Source of the DNA: JAWWOW01 sp033851265
Lineage (GTDB): Bacteria > Actinomycetota > Actinomycetes > JAWWOW01
DNA length: 64,000 nt
Assembly (NCBI GenBank): GCA_033851265.1
Contig: JAWWOW010000003.1
Location: 248,001-312,000 of the forward strand
Direction of reading: 5' to 3'
Below the pieces are notes generated by a model. The model was not told the origin of the DNA. It saw nothing but the letters and a program-made list of their open reading frames with translations, and ran no database searches. The translations under genes and the position numbers were made by a program. This document shows, piece after piece, positions 60,686 through 64,000 of the stretch (within the stretch, counting starts at the first letter, position 1; each line of letters starts with the position of its first letter).

Positions 60686-62709
60686 CCACGACCGTGCCCG
60701 CACCGACGGTTGCGCCCGGGGCTCCGCCCGCACCAGAAGCGCGACGCCCGCGCATCCAACGCCTTGTTCGCGGCAACGAACGGGACCCGATATGGGTTCG
60801 GCCGAGTCTGCTCGGCTTGTTGGTTGCGACCGCCGCCCTCTACCTCTGGGGGCTCGGCGCATCCGGCTACGCCAACAGCTTCTATTCAGCCGCTGTCCAA
60901 GCCGGCTCGCACAGCTGGAAGGCGTTCTTCTTCGGGTCATCTGACTCGTCCAACTTCATTACCGTCGACAAGACACCTGCCTCGCTGTGGGTCATGGACA
61001 TCTCGGCCCGCATCTTCGGCGTCCACGCGTGGAGCATCCTCGTCCCACAAGCCCTGGAAGGCGTGGCCACGGTTGGCGTTCTCTATGCAGCGGTACGGCG
61101 GCGCTCAACACCTGCGGCGGGCCTGCTAGCCGGCGCCGTCCTCGCGTTGACGCCGGTCGCTGCGCTGATGTTCCGTTTCAACAACCCCGACGCGCTGCTG
61201 ACACTGCTCCTGGTCATTGCGGCGTACGCCGTCCTGCGTGCGCTCGAGGCCGGGCGGACGTCGTGGCTCGTGCTGGCAGGGTCTGCGGTCGGCTTTGCGT
61301 TCCTCAGCAAGATGCTGCAGGCACTGGTCGTCGTACCGGTGTTCGGGCTCGTTTATCTGATGTGCGCGCCGACACCGATCCGCAAGCGGATCGGACAACT
61401 GCTCCTTGCCGGCGGCGCACTGGTTGCGTCAGCTGGCTGGTGGGTGGCGATCGTTGCGCTCATCCCCGCGAGTTCGCGTCCGTACATCGGTGGTTCGCAG
61501 CACAACAGCATTCTCGAACTGACTCTTGGCTACAACGGGTTCGGTCGACTGACGGGCAACGAGACGGGGAGCGTCGGCGGCGGCACCGCCGGTCAAAGTG
61601 GTCGATGGGGCCCTACCGGTCTCTTCCGGATGTTCAATGACTCGTGGGGTGGCCAGGTTTCATGGCTCATCCCGGCCGCCCTCGCCTTTCTGGTTGCGGG
61701 TCTCTGGTTCACCCGCAACGCTGCGCGCACCGACCTTCGTCGCGCTGCGCTGTTGCTCTGGGGCGGTTGGCTATTGCTCACCGGCATCGTGTTGAGCCTC
61801 GCGAAGGGCATCATCCACGAGTACTACGCCGTCGCATTGGCACCGGCCATCGGTGCGCTCGTTGGCACCGGTGCCGTCATGTTGTGGCGTGCTCGGCGTA
61901 CCTTGCTGGCGCGAGCTGTCCTTGCCGTGGCCATGGCACTGACGGCGATTTGGGCGTCGGTGCTGTTGAACCGGACCCCGACGTGGCACCCGGGTGTGCG
62001 CACGTTCATCCTCGTGTTCGGGTTGATGGCAGCGGTCGCCATTCTTGTGTGCGACCGACTCGACCGGCTTCACAAGCTGCTGGCAATTGTCGTCGCTGGC
62101 GTCGCGGTCGTCACCGGCCTCGCCGGTCCGGCGGCGTACACACTTGCCACGGTCAACACGGCTTACGGCGGCGCGATCCCCACTGCGGGTCCGACCGTTC
62201 CCGGTGCGCGCGGCGGCCCGGGCGGGCGACCGGGCGGGCAGCTCGCCGGCGGTCCAGGTGGGCAAGGCCGGCCGGGCAACACCGCGGGTGGGCCTCCCGG
62301 CGGTGGTCAGCGCGGCGGCATCGGTGGACTGCTCGACGCGGGCACGCCGAGCGCAGAGCTGGTGGCGCTGCTCACGACCAACGCACGTTCCTACACGTGG
62401 GTCGCTGCCGCGGTGGGGTCCAACAGCGCGGCTGGTGTGCAACTCGCGGCCGACGAGCCGGTCATGGCCATCGGTGGTTTCAACGGCAGCGATCCCACAC
62501 CGACCCTCGCGCAGTTCCAGCAGTACGTCGCCCAAGGCAAGATCCACTACTTCATCGGTGGTGGCGGCATGCTCGGTGGACGCGGTGGTGCCGGCGGCGG
62601 TTCGAGCACCAGCAGTGCCATCAGTAGTTGGGTACAGGCCAATTTCACGGCCACGACAGTCGGCGGCGTAACCGTCTACGACCTCACACCATCGACATCG
62701 TCGACCTGA
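60682..62709 (+). CDS. GT39-family polytopic glycosyltransferase with Gly-rich outer linker
   Basis: The 675-residue protein has about ten membrane helices and the family opening GLGASGYANSFYSAAVQAGSHSWKAFFFGSSDSSNFITVDKTPASLWV, followed by RFNNPDALLTLLLV. A Gly/Pro/Gln linker (about residues 507-550; for example GGPGGRPGGQLAGG) joins an extracellular globular domain that ends in another Gly-rich patch. It probably transfers sugars from a polyprenyl carrier, supplied by the GT2-GtrA partner, to wall or protein acceptors. ATGA overlap with that gene, and GGAGG, fix ATG 60682. Confidence 0.87.
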   Translation: MTTTVPAPTVAPGAPPAPEARRPRIQRLVRGNERDPIWVRPSLLGLLVATAALYLWGLGASGYANSFYSAAVQAGSHSWKAFFFGSSDSSNFITVDKTPASLWVMDISARIFGVHAWSILVPQALEGVATVGVLYAAVRRRSTPAAGLLAGAVLALTPVAALMFRFNNPDALLTLLLVIAAYAVLRALEAGRTSWLVLAGSAVGFAFLSKMLQALVVVPVFGLVYLMCAPTPIRKRIGQLLLAGGALVASAGWWVAIVALIPASSRPYIGGSQHNSILELTLGYNGFGRLTGNETGSVGGGTAGQSGRWGPTGLFRMFNDSWGGQVSWLIPAALAFLVAGLWFTRNAARTDLRRAALLLWGGWLLLTGIVLSLAKGIIHEYYAVALAPAIGALVGTGAVMLWRARRTLLARAVLAVAMALTAIWASVLLNRTPTWHPGVRTFILVFGLMAAVAILVCDRLDRLHKLLAIVVAGVAVVTGLAGPAAYTLATVNTAYGGAIPTAGPTVPGARGGPGGRPGGQLAGGPGGQGRPGNTAGGPPGGGQRGGIGGLLDAGTPSAELVALLTTNARSYTWVAAAVGSNSAAGVQLAADEPVMAIGGFNGSDPTPTLAQFQQYVAQGKIHYFIGGGGMLGGRGGAGGGSSTSSAISSWVQANFTATTVGGVTVYDLTPSTSST

Positions 62710-62763
62710 AGAACGGGGTGCACCGACCGCTAGAGTCCGCCGCACCAGGACGGGAGACTCTGC

Positions 62764-63330
62764 ATGGGCGCGCTCACGATCGGCATCATCGTGCTGGTCG
62801 TCGTACTCGTGCTGTTGGCGCTCATCTACAACAGCCTCGTTCGCAAGCGCAACCGCAATCAGGCTGCGTGGGCGCAAATCGACGTCCAGCTCAAGCGCCG
62901 ACACGACTTGATCCCGAACCTGGTCGAGACCGTCAAGGGGTATGCAGCCCACGAGCGTGGCACGTTCGAAGCGGTGACAAAGGCGCGCGCGGCAGCGGTG
63001 AGCGTTGGATCGACCGGCGATCCAGACCAGATCGCGCCAGTGGAGAACGCGGTCACGCAATCGTTGCGTTCGTTGATGGCGGTGGCCGAGAACTATCCGC
63101 AGCTGCAAGCCGTAGAGACATTCCTCCAGCTGCAAGAAGAGTTGACGTCAACGGAGGACAGGATCGCGTTCGCTCGGCGCTACTACAACGGCAGCGTGCG
63201 CGACTACAACACAGCAATTCAGACCTTCCCACTCAACCTGGTGGCGTCGGCGTTCGGCTTCCGCGTCTTCCAGTACTTCCAAGCGGACGACGACGATCGC
63301 GCCGCACCTCAGGTCGGGCAGTTGCCCTAG
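62764..63330 (+). CDS. lemA: LemA family membrane protein
   Basis: The 188-residue protein has one N-terminal membrane helix (LTIGIIVLVVVLVLLALIYN) followed by the LemA helical bundle: YNSLVRKRNRNQAAWAQIDVQLKRRHDLIPNLVETVKGYAAHERGTFEAV, then QLQEELTSTEDRIAFARRYYNGSVRDYNTAIQTFPLNLVA. LemA genes are commonly paired with htpX, as here, and are thought to act with it in envelope stress. GGGAG precedes ATG 62764. Its TAG overlaps the htpX stop in CTAG. Confidence 0.93.
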   Translation: MGALTIGIIVLVVVLVLLALIYNSLVRKRNRNQAAWAQIDVQLKRRHDLIPNLVETVKGYAAHERGTFEAVTKARAAAVSVGSTGDPDQIAPVENAVTQSLRSLMAVAENYPQLQAVETFLQLQEELTSTEDRIAFARRYYNGSVRDYNTAIQTFPLNLVASAFGFRVFQYFQADDDDRAAPQVGQLP

Positions 63331-64000
63331 AGGTCTTTCACATCCGCGATCCGCTGGAGTTCGGCGATGCGTTCTTCCATCGGCGGGTGCGTGCTGAACA
63401 GCTGGTGCAACCACGATCCGTGATGAGTCAGCGGGTTGTCGATACACATCGCCGCGGTCGCGTGGTTGAACTTCGCAAAAGGCTGATCATTGGTGTCCAG
63501 CTTCTGCAGTGCGTGAATGAGCCCGACCGGATTGCCGGTGAGTGCGACCCCGCTGGCGTCGGCCAATGACTCGCGTCGCCGCGACAACGCCAGTTTGATC
63601 AACGGTCCGACGAGAAACGCAACCAGGCTCAACAGTGCTCCGGCGGCAGCAACGACCACCAGGATCTGGGCGCCGCCCTTCCCGCGCAGCCGCATCTGGA
63701 ACACGCCGCGCCAGATCAGGCTCGCGACGAGTCCCGCCATGCCGATCAGCGTGCTGACGAGCAGGATCAAGCGCACGTCATAGTTCTTGATGTGGCTGAT
63801 CTCGTGCCCGATCACTCCCTCGAGCTCGTCGCGATCCATCATGTCCAGCAGGCCCGTGGTCGCCGTGATCGACGCGGCTCTGGGCTGATACCCGTGGCGA
63901 AGGCGTTCGGATGCGGGTCATCGATGACGTAGACCTGCGGCTTCGGCAGGCCGTCGCCGATCGCGAGTGCCTCCACGATGTTGTGCAGCTGCTGGTACTG
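63327..64000 (-). pseudogene. htpX: M48 metalloprotease HtpX, frameshifted and cut by the window edge
   Basis: HtpX is a membrane zinc protease of envelope quality control. The 3' part (63327-63842) encodes MMDRDELEGVIGHEISHIKNYD, with HEISH the HExxH zinc motif, and two membrane helices. Upstream, bases 63878-64000 encode the expected preceding segment (PQVYVIDDPHPNAFATGISPE) but in another frame. The family sequence would continue PE-H-ASITATTGLLDMM; here the codon after GAG has only CC (plus-strand 63876-63877), so one base is missing. This is either a real frameshift mutation or a sequencing error. The remainder lies beyond the window. Confidence 0.82.

Overview
The window is a visibly GC-rich chromosomal segment with dense, mostly ATG/GTG-started genes. 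Its gene content points to an actinomycete (Actinomycetota): an F420-type luciferase-like oxidoreductase, a LigB-type DNA ligase, a DrrAB-type ABC exporter, a DUF4192 protein, an MSMEG_6728-family protein, LPXTG/LAXTG sorted surface proteins, a CYP142-type P450 and an HrdB-like sigma factor. I cannot place it below phylum. I see no rRNA, tRNA, CRISPR array, integrase or insertion sequence.

Layout. 1-8.4 kb: housekeeping and stress genes (SRPBCC protein, MerB-like lyase, NERD protein, a RadC-like remnant, a secreted PvdQ-like acylase, an intradiol dioxygenase lipoprotein, a tandem ACT protein, and an SDR-QueA pair read from a MerR-type promoter next to soxR). 8.6-10.8 kb: a secreted Gly-rich beta-helix protein of six regular modules. 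10.9-20.7 kb: an SDR, unknown proteins, a spermidine-synthase-like protein, an ACT protein, a methyltransferase plus FAD oxidoreductase, a TPR/LuxR regulator and a secreted sedolisin. 20.9-28.2 kb: a membrane protein divergent from a two-component system, an acyl-CoA ligase-like operon, a DNA glycosylase-like protein and a sigma factor. 28.2-39.1 kb: surface and secreted proteins (two LPXTG, one LAXTG, one LVIVD) mixed with an aminotransferase, a nitrilase and an aldo/keto reductase. 39.1-49.1 kb: a candidate structured RNA, a sigma-region-4-like protein, DUF4192, an ABC exporter, an LLM oxidoreductase, DNA ligase, a GGDEF-EAL protein and small enzymes. 49.3-52.7 kb: a large secreted Kelch protein. 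52.6-58.9 kb: a steroid-degradation-like island (paired acyl-CoA dehydrogenases, an NPD-type flavoprotein, CYP142, ketosteroid isomerase) followed by a class III cyclase. 59-64 kb: a collagen-like membrane protein, two polyprenyl-linked glycosyltransferases, lemA and a frameshifted htpX cut by the window edge.

How the parts fit. The steroid island is the clearest pathway: CYP142 would oxidise the sterol side-chain end, the FadE pair would dehydrogenate side-chain CoA esters, and the isomerase would move the ring double bond. A 17-bp dyad lies in the shared promoter. The surface proteins imply sortases encoded elsewhere. Two genome-style signals stand out: the octamer GTACGCCG/CGGCGTAC recurs dozens of times on both strands, and six convergent gene pairs end on the same shared 4-bp stop (CTAG, TTAA or TTAG). 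All family calls come from reading motifs and recalled homologues; no search was run.
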